A stretch of DNA of 64,000 nucleotides from Fredinandcohnia humi (GCF_001439915.1 NZ_LMBW01000003.1:242782-306781), one strand, 5' to 3'. Positions 28,467-38,501 are shown, numbered from the stretch's first letter. Made by a program: numbers and translations. The notes: a model not told the origin generated them from the sequence alone.

Positions 28467-28500
28467 ACAACCTACAATTTATTACAACAGGAGGAAATGC

Positions 28501-28857
28501 ATGGCGAAAATATTAGTAGTAGATGATGCCGCTTTTATGAGAATGCAGTTAAAGGATATTCTTACAAAGCTTGGACATGAAGTGGTAGGGGACGCAGAAA
28601 ACGGACTTGATGCAATTGGAAAATATAATCAATTAATCCCAGATCTTGTAACAATGGATATTACCATGCCAGAGATGGACGGAATTCGTGCTGTGACTGA
28701 AATAAAAAAGAATCACCAAAATGCGAAAATCATTATGTGTTCAGCTATGGGCCAACAAGGGATGGTTATAGACGCTATCAAAGCTGGTGCGAAGGATTTT
28801 GTTGTCAAACCATTTTCGGCAGACAGAATAAAAGAAGCTTTAGAGAAGGTTCTTTAA
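28501..28857 (+). CDS. cheY: Chemotaxis response regulator CheY
   Basis: A 118-residue single receiver domain. The acidic pocket is D8-D9, phospho-acceptor D53 lies in LVTMDITMPEMDG, the switch Ser/Ala is in IIMCSAMGQQG and the conserved Lys is in DFVVKPF. I chose the ATG at 28501, which has ACAGGAGGA upstream; the longer frame from 28456 only adds translated leader. It would be phosphorylated by the adjacent CheA and dephosphorylated by CheX, and act on the flagellar switch or another target. Confidence 0.95.
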   Translation: MAKILVVDDAAFMRMQLKDILTKLGHEVVGDAENGLDAIGKYNQLIPDLVTMDITMPEMDGIRAVTEIKKNHQNAKIIMCSAMGQQGMVIDAIKAGAKDFVVKPFSADRIKEALEKVL

Positions 28858-28928
28858 TACTGATTTCAAGTTATTAAAATCTATATTGGTAAATTAAAAG
28901 TGTTATCTAGAATATAAAATTAAATAGG

Positions 28929-30346
28929 CAGCCACTATCTTCCAAGCAGATACTAGAATTGCCACGAACGTGGTGGATGATAAAGGCACGAGACAAATCG
29001 GTACAAAAGCGGACCCAGGGGTAACAGAGGTTGTGTTTAAAAAAGGTGTAACCTTTACAGGTGAAGCGAAAATTCTAGGAAAAAAACATTTAACCATGTA
29101 TCAACCCTTAAAAGATAGTAATGGGGATATTATTGGAATGTGGTTAGTAGGTAGGACCGCCTATTAATACGATCCAAAATACAGTTACTTTTTTATTAAT
29201 TACCCTTATAGGAGCTATTTTGGGTACTGGTCTAATCGCTATTGTTTTTACTGCGATGTTTACACGCTCGATTGTACGACCATTAAAAACAATTAATGAT
29301 CAATTAAAAGAGATATCAGATGGTGAAGGTGATCTAACGAAGGAATTATCTGTTAAGTCAGGTGATGAAATAGGGGAATTAGCGCACTCATTTAACCAGA
29401 TGCTTAGTAGCCTCGTGCAATGATGAAGGAAATCAGTCTTACAACCTCACAGGTCGCTTCTTCCTCAGAAGAACTATTAGCCAGTGCAGAAGAATCGACG
29501 GCAGCAACTAATCAAGTTGCGGATTCCATAACTGAGGTAGCTAGTAGTGTAGAGGTTCAAGGGGAAAATACGGAAGAAAGTGCAAAAGGAATTACGGAAA
29601 TAACAACCGGAATCTCACGTATTGCGAACAATGCTTCAGCAGTTGCTGAATCCTCCGTTGAAACTACGAAACAGGCGATGGAGGGTAATGAAAATATTCA
29701 AAGTGTCGTCTAACAAATGACCATTATTTCTGAAGCAAGTTCTGAAACAAATCGTGTGATACAAGAACTAGAAAAAAGGTCAGCGGAAATCGGAAAAATT
29801 ATTGAAGTTATAACAGATATTGCTGACCAAACGAATCTATTAGCTCTTAATGCGGCTATTGAGTCTGCACGTGCCGGCGAGCACGGTAAAGGATTCGCAG
29901 TGGTAGAGGATGAAGTCCGTAAACTAGCAGAACAATCAAGGCAATCCGCAAATCAGATTTCGGAAATTATCCAGTTCATTCAAACCGATACAAATAAAAC
30001 AGCACAATTGATGAATAACGGAACAAATGAGATTACAAATGGATTGAAACTTACAGAGGAAACTGGTAATGCATTTAATGTTACTCTTGAATCAATTGAA
30101 AATGTGAATGCACAGTCACAAGAACTATCGGCCATTTCTGAAGAAATGTCAGCTGGGGTTCAACAAGTGAATGCATCTATAGATGAAGTCTCACAATTAG
30201 CAAAAACCACTTCAACCAATGCCATAGAAATAGCTGCGATAACAGAGGAACAATTAGCATCAACAGAAAAAGTGTCGACTTCTGCAACTTCCCTAGCTCA
30301 AATGGCGGAGAAATTAAGGGATTTGGTAGGTAAATATAAAATTTAA
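28929..30346 (+). pseudogene. Decayed methyl-accepting chemotaxis protein
   Basis: Read across frames this is a receptor lacking its N-terminus. It begins inside a Cache-type sensor (ATIFQADTRIATNV...GTKADPGV). A frameshift near 29157 leads into membrane segment 2 and HAMP. A second frameshift near 29420 leads into the signalling coiled coil, a nonsense TAA sits at 29711-29713, and then the tip and C-terminus follow. The tip reads [20 protein letters not shown], with two departures from the consensus kept by the three intact receptors. The first membrane segment and start codon are gone. Four lesions mean it is dead. Confidence 0.92.
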
Positions 30347-30355
30347 GTTAAAGAA

Positions 30356-30394
30356 AAGAACAGGGTTTGAGATTTGTGCAAATCCCATGTTCTT
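30356..30394 (+). terminator. Hairpin terminator after the decayed receptor
   Basis: AAGAACA with GGG pairs with CCC and TGTTCTT around a 20-nt region; the following sequence is only moderately T-rich. Confidence 0.5.
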
Positions 30395-30523
30395 ATTATT
30401 TGCTTCTATATTTTATTTGACACTTGTAGGGATGATTGAAACAAAGTGTGATTGAAGTCACAATTTGTCATAATTTGTATGTTTATAATGAAAGGGGAAG
30501 AACTTATTGGAGATGAAGGCGAT

Positions 30524-32842
30524 ATGAGGTTGGAAGATAGGATAAGGAACAAAGTGACTGATGCCTATGGGAATGAAACTACAATTATTCAATCTATGAT
30601 TGGAAACCTTACACATACCATAAATATTGAAGAGTTTCTCTTTAAGTGTAAAGAAGACACCAAATACATGGAGAAGTTTGAATCTATCTTAAACCTGCTA
30701 GGTTTAGCTATCTGGGAAGTAGATATAATAGAACAAAAGGTTTCTTTTATATCCTGTAAGCTAGAAGAAATTTTTGAAATACCTAAGGATCAGATTACGA
30801 TAGAGGCATGGAAATCGATGCTATATGTTGAAAATTCCCCTGATCTTAAACAGATGTATTCAAAGTTGGATTCGGAAGGTAAAAACACGCATATTTATCG
30901 AATCAAAACTCCAAATGGAACGGTAAAATGGATAAATGAAACAACTATCGCTTTAAGGGATGGGACAAATCGAATTGAAAAAATCATTGGATCAGTTGAG
31001 GATATCACAACTACTTTTCAATTAAGACAAGAAATAAAATATATTGCAACTCACGATGAATTAACGAACTTACCCAATTTTTCATTTGGAAGTAAGGTTG
31101 TTAAAGATTTAATCAAACAATATAAAGGTACTTCGATTCGATTTGCATTGTTTTGTATCAATTTAGATGGGTTTAGCCGAATTAACAATACATTAGGGTA
31201 TAGAATAGCTGATGAGACGCTAAAGTTACTTTCACAAAAACTAAATGACCATGTTAAAGAGGATTGTTTCCTTTTCCGTTCTCAAGGGGATGAATGGTTT
31301 GTGGTTTGTAAAAAGTCATTAAAAAATGACGATTACTTCAATCTAGCGAAAAGTATGATCGATTGTTTACAAGATCCACTCCATATTCGTGAGTATGATG
31401 TTCGAATAGCTGCAAGTATTGGGATAAGCGTATTCCCTAGTAATGCAGAAAATGAAGTTGATCTCTTTAAAAATGCCCATGCTGCTTTAAAACGCTCAAA
31501 GGCTAGTGGTTTTTCTAATTACCAAATGTATTCAACGACTATGAACATTGGAACGTTTAAATATTTTCAGCTAGAAGTAGACTTACATAAAGCTTTTGAA
31601 AAAAAAGAACTTTATGTAGTATATCAACCACAGGTAGATGCAGCATCGAAAAAGGTAACCGGTGCCGAGGCGTTAATACGTTGGAAACACCCAAATTGGG
31701 GTGAAGTTTCACCAGGTGAATTTATTGCAATAGCAGAAGAAAGTACTCTTCACCATAAAATTGCCGATTTTGTAATGGATATGGTTAGCAAACAAGTAGG
31801 TATTTGGGAGAAGCAAGGTATTTCGTTTCAAAGGATTTCTTTTAACTTATCTGCTAAAGACTTTCAACAGAATACGCTAGCTGACCGTTTAGAAAAGGCA
31901 ATCAAGAAATACGACATTCTACCTGCGCGATTAGAAATCGAACTTACAGAGGGTACATTGCTACAAGAAACCAACATTGTTCGTGATCAAGTTGCCAAAA
32001 TTAAATCTTTGGGTATATCTTTATCATTGGATGATTTCGGTACTGGTTATTCGTCTATTCACTATCTAAAAAAATTGCCTGTGAGAACAGTAAAAATCGA
32101 CCGTTCATTTGTGCAATATATTCCCAAAAATACCGAAGACATAACAATTGTTAAATCTATCATTGAACTAACAAAAGGTTTGAACAAGAATGTGGTGGCC
32201 GAAGGAGTAGAAACGGAAGAACAGTATCAGGTTTTAAAAAACTTAGGTTGTGATTTTATTCAAGGATACTATTTTAGTAAACCAGTGTCTGCTGAAATAA
32301 TGACAAAGTTATTTAGGATGAAAAAGATGCAACCTCAGCAAAAAGATTTAAAAACACAGATTAATCGTCGAAAGTACAATCGTATAATATTTCCTTCTTC
32401 ATTGATTACTCAAATAACAATATTATTCTTCAATGATCGAAAAATAGCGCTTGGTTCGACAGAGGTAATGGTTTTAGACATAAGCCTAGGAGGGTTGCGT
32501 TTTCTTAGCCATTTACGATTAAAACCAAATAAGACAATAGTGTATGGATTTCAAACAAAAATCTTGGGAATGGATATTGTCCTCAATGGAACAATTGTAC
32601 GTTATGAAGAAAAAGAACGAGATATTTTTGAATATGGTGTGGAATTTCAAACTAGTGAACCGGAACAAGGCTTCTTATCTAAATTGTTAAATCAAGTTGC
32701 CTTACACATACGATCTAACCCACTATTTAATGATGGGAATTTTATAAAAGAACATCCAATCACTTATTTAACACAGTCTGACCATAATAATTTAGCTGCA
32801 AAAGAAAACCAAAAATTTTTTTATAAAAGGGATGACAGATGA
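30524..32842 (+). CDS. PAS-GGDEF(degenerate)-EAL-PilZ c-di-GMP protein
   Basis: About 772 residues from the ATG at 30524 (GGAGATGAAGG upstream); a longer frame from 30452 is less likely. Domain order: PAS, a GGDEF domain in which the signature reads SQGDEWF, an EAL domain with intact GAEALIRW, NLS, ELTE, DDFGTGYSS, KIDRSF and VAEGVE, and a C-terminal PilZ domain with NRRKYNR and DISLGGLRF. The EAL residues suggest active c-di-GMP phosphodiesterase; the GGDEF is probably regulatory. PilZ would sense the product pool. The stop overlaps the next start by 4 nt. Confidence 0.9.
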   Translation: MRLEDRIRNKVTDAYGNETTIIQSMIGNLTHTINIEEFLFKCKEDTKYMEKFESILNLLGLAIWEVDIIEQKVSFISCKLEEIFEIPKDQITIEAWKSMLYVENSPDLKQMYSKLDSEGKNTHIYRIKTPNGTVKWINETTIALRDGTNRIEKIIGSVEDITTTFQLRQEIKYIATHDELTNLPNFSFGSKVVKDLIKQYKGTSIRFALFCINLDGFSRINNTLGYRIADETLKLLSQKLNDHVKEDCFLFRSQGDEWFVVCKKSLKNDDYFNLAKSMIDCLQDPLHIREYDVRIAASIGISVFPSNAENEVDLFKNAHAALKRSKASGFSNYQMYSTTMNIGTFKYFQLEVDLHKAFEKKELYVVYQPQVDAASKKVTGAEALIRWKHPNWGEVSPGEFIAIAEESTLHHKIADFVMDMVSKQVGIWEKQGISFQRISFNLSAKDFQQNTLADRLEKAIKKYDILPARLEIELTEGTLLQETNIVRDQVAKIKSLGISLSLDDFGTGYSSIHYLKKLPVRTVKIDRSFVQYIPKNTEDITIVKSIIELTKGLNKNVVAEGVETEEQYQVLKNLGCDFIQGYYFSKPVSAEIMTKLFRMKKMQPQQKDLKTQINRRKYNRIIFPSSLITQITILFFNDRKIALGSTEVMVLDISLGGLRFLSHLRLKPNKTIVYGFQTKILGMDIVLNGTIVRYEEKERDIFEYGVEFQTSEPEQGFLSKLLNQVALHIRSNPLFNDGNFIKEHPITYLTQSDHNNLAAKENQKFFYKRDDR

Positions 32843-34080
32843 ACGAAAACGATCTAAATCAGGTTTTAATGGATGGCATTAAGGAGATTTTATTTATTAT
32901 GAAGGTGGGGGACGATTCAGAGTTTTATTACGATTTTGTCAATCGTGCAGCCATCGAAAAAACGAAACTATCAAAAGATGTAATAGGAAAGCCTATTCGT
33001 CAGTTGTACACAGAGGAAGTAGCAACAGTTCTGTATGAAAAATATTTGAAAGTAGTCACTACCCTTGAAACTGTAATATACCAGGATTCTTTTAAAACGC
33101 GGAAAGGTGATGTTTGTTTTTCTGAAACAACCCTAACACCTATATTCGATAGTAAGGGAGAAAAGTGTTCATATGTTGTCGCCTCTGTTCAGGATATAAC
33201 GGCAAAAATAAGAAATAAGCATCTAGGAGTTATTGCCAATGACTCCCAAGATTTAATAAAAGTAATAGACGAAAAGGGTATCATTATCGATGCATCCCCT
33301 TCACATAAAAATATACTTGGCTATGATCGTGAAGAATATATCGGAGAAAGCTTCCTAAAACAAATTCACCCAGACGACACAAGGCGTTTTAAAGAAATAA
33401 TGCTTTATTCACTTAATAATTATGAATCATTGAAAATTGAAATCAGAAAGAAACATGTCTTACAAGGATGGATTTGGTTCGAATATAAAGCAACTCCAGT
33501 TTTTGATGATAACAACAAATTTCTTTATATGATTTGCCTAGCTAGTAACATTCAAACCCATAAAGATTATGAATCGAAACTGAAGCATTTTGCTTATTAC
33601 GATTCATTAACGAACTTACCGAATAGACGGTATTTGAAGAAAAGATTGGCACATGCACTTGAAGATTATAGACAAGGGAACATAAACATGCTAGCAGTTG
33701 CTATTTTGGATATCGACTTTTTTAAAAGTGTTAATGATAATTATGGGCATGATACAGGAGATGCAGTTATAGTTGAGTATGGAAACCGAATAAAGAGTAG
33801 CATTAGGGACATTGATTTGGTTGCGCGATTAGGCGGCGACGAATTTGTGGTTTTATTGCCTAATATCGGAAACGTAGAAAATTTGAATAGGGCTGCTGAT
33901 AAAATTCAAAATGCGATGCACAAACCGTGGATAATTAATGGGATGAAATTAAACATCACAACAAGCATGGGAATTACAGTAGTTTTAGATAAAAATGAAT
34001 CAATATCAAATGTGTTGAAAAATGCAGATATTGCACTATACAAGGCGAAAAATACAGGAAAAGATGGTTACTATATATAA
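32839..34080 (+). CDS. PAS-PAS-GGDEF diguanylate cyclase
   Basis: A 413-residue soluble protein. Two PAS domains (about 1-120 and 125-245, with GYDREEYIGESFLKQIHPDD) precede a GGDEF domain. The active site is ARLGGDEFVVLLP with metal-binding DIDFFKSVND. An inhibitory I-site RDID lies five residues before GGDEF, so product inhibition is expected. The ATG overlaps the TGA of the EAL-PilZ gene, making a cyclase and a phosphodiesterase from one coupled message. No membrane segments, so the input is cytosolic (redox, haem, flavin or small ligand). Confidence 0.93.
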   Translation: MNENDLNQVLMDGIKEILFIMKVGDDSEFYYDFVNRAAIEKTKLSKDVIGKPIRQLYTEEVATVLYEKYLKVVTTLETVIYQDSFKTRKGDVCFSETTLTPIFDSKGEKCSYVVASVQDITAKIRNKHLGVIANDSQDLIKVIDEKGIIIDASPSHKNILGYDREEYIGESFLKQIHPDDTRRFKEIMLYSLNNYESLKIEIRKKHVLQGWIWFEYKATPVFDDNNKFLYMICLASNIQTHKDYESKLKHFAYYDSLTNLPNRRYLKKRLAHALEDYRQGNINMLAVAILDIDFFKSVNDNYGHDTGDAVIVEYGNRIKSSIRDIDLVARLGGDEFVVLLPNIGNVENLNRAADKIQNAMHKPWIINGMKLNITTSMGITVVLDKNESISNVLKNADIALYKAKNTGKDGYYI

Positions 34081-34191
34081 AATGACACAATCCACCTTTA
34101 AACAATGGGGGATTTTAACACGCCATATAAAGGGCGCTGTTATAAAAAAAACTTTTAATGGCAGTGTCAAATTTTACTGATATGTTGGATT

Positions 34192-34218
34192 TAATAGGTC
34201 TTGGAAATCTGTCGATAG
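34192..34218 (+). promoter_or_regulatory. Sigma-D promoter of the third chemoreceptor gene
   Basis: TAAT at 34192-34195, a 15-bp spacer and GTCGATAG at 34211-34218, the same -10 as the promoter at 20982-21007. It lies about 60 bp before the chosen start, which argues against the upstream GTG start at 34232. Confidence 0.6.
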
Positions 34219-34279
34219 AATAATAGAGAATGTGAAAAGCACAACGAAAACAAACTCTTACAGAGGAGAAAAAAGAAAA

Positions 34280-35974
34280 ATGAAAAATTTACTTCCGCAA
34301 AATAGGATTCGCACAAAAATTATGTTTGGTTTTTCGATTGTAATTTTACTTGTACTTGGATTAAGCGTATATAGTTTTATTTCGATTAATAAAATGAATT
34401 ACGATATGGAAAATGTTATGAATGAACAACTCCCATTATTATTAGCCGATGAAAATATCGAAAAGAACTTGATTTCGAGAGTAAGTGCTGCGCAAAACTA
34501 TCTTATATTTGGAGACAAGAAATACAAAGAACAATTCGACCAATACACCGAGGAAAGTAAAGAATTTCAAGAGCTTATCCTACATTTAAATGATACAGAA
34601 GAGATTAGAGAATTAATTGATAAAACGGTAAGTTGGAGAGAACTTGTTATTGAAGTATTTAATTTATATGATCAGGGTAATGAAGAAGAGGCCATAAACT
34701 TTTTGACGACACAAGTCACTCCTCTTACTGTTGAGTTAAAAGAGGGATATAGAAAGATGGCAACGTCAAGAGAAGAAATCATTAATAATACAGGTATAGA
34801 AAGCATTGCATCCGGTAATTCAACAATTCTAATCGTTACAATTATTTCAATTCTAGTTCTGGTACTGGGAACTGCAATTGGCTTTATCACATCCCAAAAA
34901 ATCTCAAAACCAATTATACAAGTTATGAAACGCATGAAATTGCTTGCGGCTGGGGACCTAAGTAAAGAACCGTTACAAACAAAATCACAGGATGAAGTTG
35001 GCCAACTCGTATTGGCAACTAACGAAGCTATGAACAACACAAGAGATTTGTTAAGTCAAATAAATGTCGTTTCAGAAACCGTAACAAGTCAAAGTGAAGA
35101 ATTAACACAGTCTGCAAATGAAGTAAAAGCTGGATCTGAACAGATCGCTGTCACTATGCAAGAAATGGCTTCAGGTTCAGAAAGCCTAGCGGAAAGTTCC
35201 TCTACACTTGCATCCACGATGGATAACTTTTCATCAAAAATGCAAGAAGCAAATTCAAATGGTGAATCAGTCTATGAATCTTCTAACAAGGTCTTAAAAT
35301 TGACAGAAGAAGGGAGCCAACTAATGGAAGTATCCGTTCAACAAATGGCGACCATTGACCAAATTGTCCAAGAATCTGTTCAAAAAGTAAAAGGGTTGGA
35401 TACACAATCACAGAACATTTCTAAATTGGTATCAGTTATCCAGGATATTGCAGCCCAAACGAATCTTCTTGCGTTAAATGCAGCAATTGAAGCAGCAAGA
35501 GCTGGTGAGCATGGACGAGGATTTGCAGTAGTGGCAGATGAAGTAAGAAAACTTGCAGAACAAGTATCTGTTTCGGTATCAGATATTACGGGAATAGTCT
35601 CAAGTATTCAAAATGAATCGACAATCGTTGCAGAATCCCTACAGATAGGGTATGAAGAGGTTGCGAAAGGGACAACCCAAATTAAAACAACCGGGGAAAC
35701 ATTTAATGCAATTGATAAAGCGATAACCGACATGGTATCAAATATCCAGACGATCACTATGAACCTAACAACGATGTCAAATGATACTTCAGAAATGAGT
35801 GCAACGATTCAAGAAATTGCTTCTATTTCCGAAGAATCAGCAGCAGGAGTAGAACAAACATCCGCTTCAACTGAACAAACTAGTTCTACAATGGAAGAGG
35901 TAGCGAGAAGCTCAGAAGGTCTCTCTAAAATAGCAGAAGAGCTAAATGGATTAGTGCGTAGATTCAACGTGTAA
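34280..35974 (+). CDS. Methyl-accepting chemotaxis protein with four-helix-bundle sensor
   Basis: About 564 residues from the ATG at 34280, preceded by GAGGAG. A membrane segment (about 12-32), a helical 4HB sensor (about 33-185) containing [18 protein letters not shown], a second membrane segment and HAMP ([20 protein letters not shown]) come before the signalling domain, whose tip contains [20 protein letters not shown]. The C-terminus is rich in Ser/Thr and Glu pairs typical of methylation sites. It has its own sigma-D promoter and terminator. Confidence 0.94.
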   Translation: MKNLLPQNRIRTKIMFGFSIVILLVLGLSVYSFISINKMNYDMENVMNEQLPLLLADENIEKNLISRVSAAQNYLIFGDKKYKEQFDQYTEESKEFQELILHLNDTEEIRELIDKTVSWRELVIEVFNLYDQGNEEEAINFLTTQVTPLTVELKEGYRKMATSREEIINNTGIESIASGNSTILIVTIISILVLVLGTAIGFITSQKISKPIIQVMKRMKLLAAGDLSKEPLQTKSQDEVGQLVLATNEAMNNTRDLLSQINVVSETVTSQSEELTQSANEVKAGSEQIAVTMQEMASGSESLAESSSTLASTMDNFSSKMQEANSNGESVYESSNKVLKLTEEGSQLMEVSVQQMATIDQIVQESVQKVKGLDTQSQNISKLVSVIQDIAAQTNLLALNAAIEAARAGEHGRGFAVVADEVRKLAEQVSVSVSDITGIVSSIQNESTIVAESLQIGYEEVAKGTTQIKTTGETFNAIDKAITDMVSNIQTITMNLTTMSNDTSEMSATIQEIASISEESAAGVEQTSASTEQTSSTMEEVARSSEGLSKIAEELNGLVRRFNV

Positions 35975-35988
35975 ATAAATTCAATTTT

Positions 35989-36030
35989 AACATAGCGGGC
36001 TGCTAGATAACAGCTTGCTGTGTTTTTTTA
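35989..36030 (+). terminator. Terminator of the third chemoreceptor gene
   Basis: Imperfect stem ACATAGC..GGCTG with CAGCT..GCTGTGT, followed by seven T residues. Confidence 0.65.
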
Positions 36031-36143
36031 GTGTTACTTACAAATTTTCACTATTGACCCAATTCACCAAAACTCGTAGAGTAATTTGAGTAACCAAAAC
36101 TAAAATCATTTATTCAATAAATTTCATGGAAAAAGGGGATTAG

Positions 36144-36707
36144 ATGGCAAGAAGGAAATGGACAACCGAAGAAATAGACTTCCTACATGAAAGTGTTGGT
36201 AATATGAAGGTTCCGACTATGGCTGAGAAGCTTAACCGAACCGAAGAAGCAGTCGTCATAAAAATGAAAAGACTTGGAATCTCATGTACTAGAAATCAAA
36301 CAGGTTATTTGATCGTATCTCAGCTCGCAAGATTACTAAAGGTGGATCATAAAACAGTAAGATTATGGGTGGAAAATCATGACCTAAAATGTGTAGCAAG
36401 AGCTACGAGGTTTTTAAGGAAATTTTACTTTATTCATCCTGAGGATTTTTGGAATTGGGCTGAAGTTAATAAAGAAAAAGTAGACTTTTCAAGAATTGAA
36501 CCAAAGACAATCCTCCCTGAGCCTGAATGGTTTGAAGCTGAAAGAGAAACCCATAAAGTCATAACATATAAAAAGTGGACGATTAAAGAAGAAAAAGAAC
36601 TTTTAATGATGTTGTCAAATGGCTCTTCCTTAAAGGATGCTGCTAGAAGGTTAAACCGCTCGGTCATTAGTATTCAAAGGAAATACAGTAGATTAAATAA
36701 GTTTTAA
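36144..36707 (+). CDS. Putative DNA-binding protein with SANT-like and MerR-like segments
   Basis: A 187-residue basic protein. The N-terminus ARRKWTTEEIDFLHE...AEKLNRTEEAVVIKMKRLGI and the C-terminus KKWTIKEEKELLMML...AARRLNRSVISIQRKYSRL are two copies of a SANT/Myb-like helix-turn-helix. Between them, YLIVSQLARLLKVDHKTVRLW looks like a MerR/excisionase-type winged helix, followed by FYFIHPEDFWNWAE. Phage and Bacillus regulators with similar parts are known, but I do not recognise a named family. It starts with ATG and an AAAAGGGG site. A role in regulating the neighbouring signalling genes is only a guess. Confidence 0.65.
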   Translation: MARRKWTTEEIDFLHESVGNMKVPTMAEKLNRTEEAVVIKMKRLGISCTRNQTGYLIVSQLARLLKVDHKTVRLWVENHDLKCVARATRFLRKFYFIHPEDFWNWAEVNKEKVDFSRIEPKTILPEPEWFEAERETHKVITYKKWTIKEEKELLMMLSNGSSLKDAARRLNRSVISIQRKYSRLNKF

Positions 36708-36747
36708 GTGCTGAAGAATAGCGGGAATTAATTTCAGGTTTTAATAA

Positions 36748-36790
36748 GTAAGGACTGTTCTTGATAAACGATGAGAGCAGTCCTTACTTT
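36748..36790 (+). terminator. Terminator after the SANT/MerR-like gene
   Basis: GTAAGGACTG (36748-36757) pairs with CAGTCCTTAC (36778-36787), with a CT/AG extension, followed by TTTT. Confidence 0.7.
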
Positions 36791-36911
36791 TGAGAAATAA
36801 ATAGGAGAAAAGAACTATACATAAATACCTGAATTTTCAAATAATATTTGACCTTTGGTTTCAATCTGTTTAAAATTTATATGACAAAAGACCTAAGAAG
36901 GTGGATATAAT

Positions 36912-37283
36912 TTGAAAATCGAAAGTGTTATCCGTTTAGTTAACACAATGGTTTCTGAAAAAAATTTCCCGAATGCAAGAAAAATGATAATCAATGAATG
37001 GAATCGTTTAACAGAGGCTCATAATTATGTTCACCTAAATTCGAATGCACAACAGTTTATAAAAATAATAAAAGAAGAGCACGAGCAAGGTACCTTTGAA
37101 AATCTAACGGATTCAGATAAAAAGATCCTTATTTTAGTAAACAGGTATGTTAAAGAACTACAACTTCGTACTGCGAAAAGAATTTGCGAAGAACATCGGG
37201 CTTTATTGGAAAGACCTGAGGCTCAAAAATGGCTAACCTCAGATGCTAGATACATGTATGAGATTTGGAAAAAATCTGTCTAA
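36912..37283 (+). CDS. Hypothetical helical protein
   Basis: A 123-residue protein from a TTG start with AAGAAGGTGG upstream. It is all-helical by composition, without membrane segments or cysteine pairs. Conserved-looking parts are NTMVSEKNFPNARKMIINEW and LQLRTAKRICEEHRALLERP. I do not recognise the family. It closes the inserted region before degV. Codon use is like its neighbours, so it is probably a real gene. Confidence 0.6.
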   Translation: MKIESVIRLVNTMVSEKNFPNARKMIINEWNRLTEAHNYVHLNSNAQQFIKIIKEEHEQGTFENLTDSDKKILILVNRYVKELQLRTAKRICEEHRALLERPEAQKWLTSDARYMYEIWKKSV

Positions 37284-37459
37284 TTCAGATTTTATTTTTT
37301 TTATTTCATCGTTTGTGTCGGAATTCGAATACAATCGTTTTTTTGCGAAATGATAGCCACTACCTCCGCATAATGCACTCATACCATAAACAAGTGACAT
37401 CCCCGCCTATTTCATTTAAAATGGAAATTACAAAGATCAGGACAGGATGGTAAAAATAT

Positions 37460-38302
37460 ATGAAAACGGCGATTGTAACTGATAGTACAGCTTACATTCC
37501 AAAGGAACTCCGTGAAAAACTTAATATACATATGATTCCGCTTAGTGTCGTATTTGGCAATGAAACCTATCGTGAGGAAGTCGATATTACGGCTGAGGCG
37601 TTTTACGAGGAGTTAAAGGCACGTAAGGATTTGCCAACCACTTCACAGCCGCCGATTGGTGAGTTTGTTGAGCTATTTGAAAAGCTGGGTCGGGAGAACG
37701 ATGCTGTCGTTAGTATTCACTTATCTAGTGGAATTAGTGGGACCTATCAAGGTGCAGTGACTGCTGGTGAAATGGTCGAAGGTGTGAAGGTATATGCATT
37801 TGATTCTGAAATCAGTTGTATTGTGCAGGGCTTCTATGCGTTAGAGGCAGCGGAAATGGCGAATGAAGGAAAACCTGTTGAAGAAATTATGGGGCGACTA
37901 GTAGAAATGAAAATGTCAATGAGAGCGTATTTTATGGTGGATGACCTCACAAATCTTCAGCGAGGTGGTCGCTTGAGCGGTGCTGCTGCATTTGTCGGCA
38001 GCTTGTTACAGGTGAAGCCAATCCTTCATTTTGAGGACAAAGTCATTGTACCTTTTGAAAAAATCCGCACACGTAAAAAGGCGTTGAACCGCGTATTTGA
38101 GTTGTTTGATGAAGATGCAAGCCAAGGTGTGCCGATGCGTGCAGCGCTGATTCATGGCAATATAGAAGAAGAAGCGAAGGAATTGAAGGCTGAACTTGAA
38201 AAGAAATACCCACATGTTGAATTTTTGCTAAGCTATTTTGGACCTGTTATTGGAACCCATCTAGGCGAAGGTGCGATTGGGTTAGGGTGGTATAAGAAAT
38301 AA
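37460..38302 (+). CDS. degV: DegV family fatty-acid-binding protein
   Basis: A 280-residue two-domain protein. KTAIVTDSTAYIP at the N-terminus, TSQPPIGEF, HLSSGISGTYQGA and GRLSGAAAFVGSLLQVKPIL are the DegV/FakB signatures. Such proteins hold a fatty acid for phosphorylation by the FakA-type kinase, feeding lipid synthesis. It is the yviA counterpart that directly follows degU in B. subtilis; here about 17.6 kb separates them. Confidence 0.93.
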   Translation: MKTAIVTDSTAYIPKELREKLNIHMIPLSVVFGNETYREEVDITAEAFYEELKARKDLPTTSQPPIGEFVELFEKLGRENDAVVSIHLSSGISGTYQGAVTAGEMVEGVKVYAFDSEISCIVQGFYALEAAEMANEGKPVEEIMGRLVEMKMSMRAYFMVDDLTNLQRGGRLSGAAAFVGSLLQVKPILHFEDKVIVPFEKIRTRKKALNRVFELFDEDASQGVPMRAALIHGNIEEEAKELKAELEKKYPHVEFLLSYFGPVIGTHLGEGAIGLGWYKK

Positions 38303-38308
38303 AGAATT

Positions 38309-38337
38309 GGCGCCGTGCTAGGCTGCGGCGCTGTTTT
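38309..38337 (+). terminator. Terminator of degV
   Basis: GCGCCG pairs with CGGCGC across a 10-nt loop and is followed by TGTTTT. Confidence 0.65.
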
Positions 38338-38377
38338 AAAAGATAAAAAAGTATATGATTCTGTACTTAGTTTTAAA

Positions 38378-38501
38378 TGTCTAGCTTCAGGCGCCATCGG
38401 CTGAGGTCACAATTCAATCGCTTCTGAAGGCAAAATACGCCTTCTATCAGCGCCTGTCTTGTGCTTGTCGCCGATAGACGGGCGCCTTGCGCTTTTCTAA
38501 T
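38378..38501. repeat. Dispersed intergenic repeat, copy B
   Basis: About 124 bp in the same orientation as copy A, sharing TGTCTAGCTTCAGGCGCCAT at the left, TGTCTTGTGCTTGTCGCCGA inside and GGCGCCTTGCGCTTTTCTAA at the right. Differences between copies often fall at paired positions, consistent with conserved folding. Confidence 0.8.

Noticed and set aside
34081-34170. Terminator after the diguanylate cyclase gene
   Set aside because: A TAACA..TGTTA hairpin is present, but it is followed by an A run on the plus strand, so termination there is unlikely.
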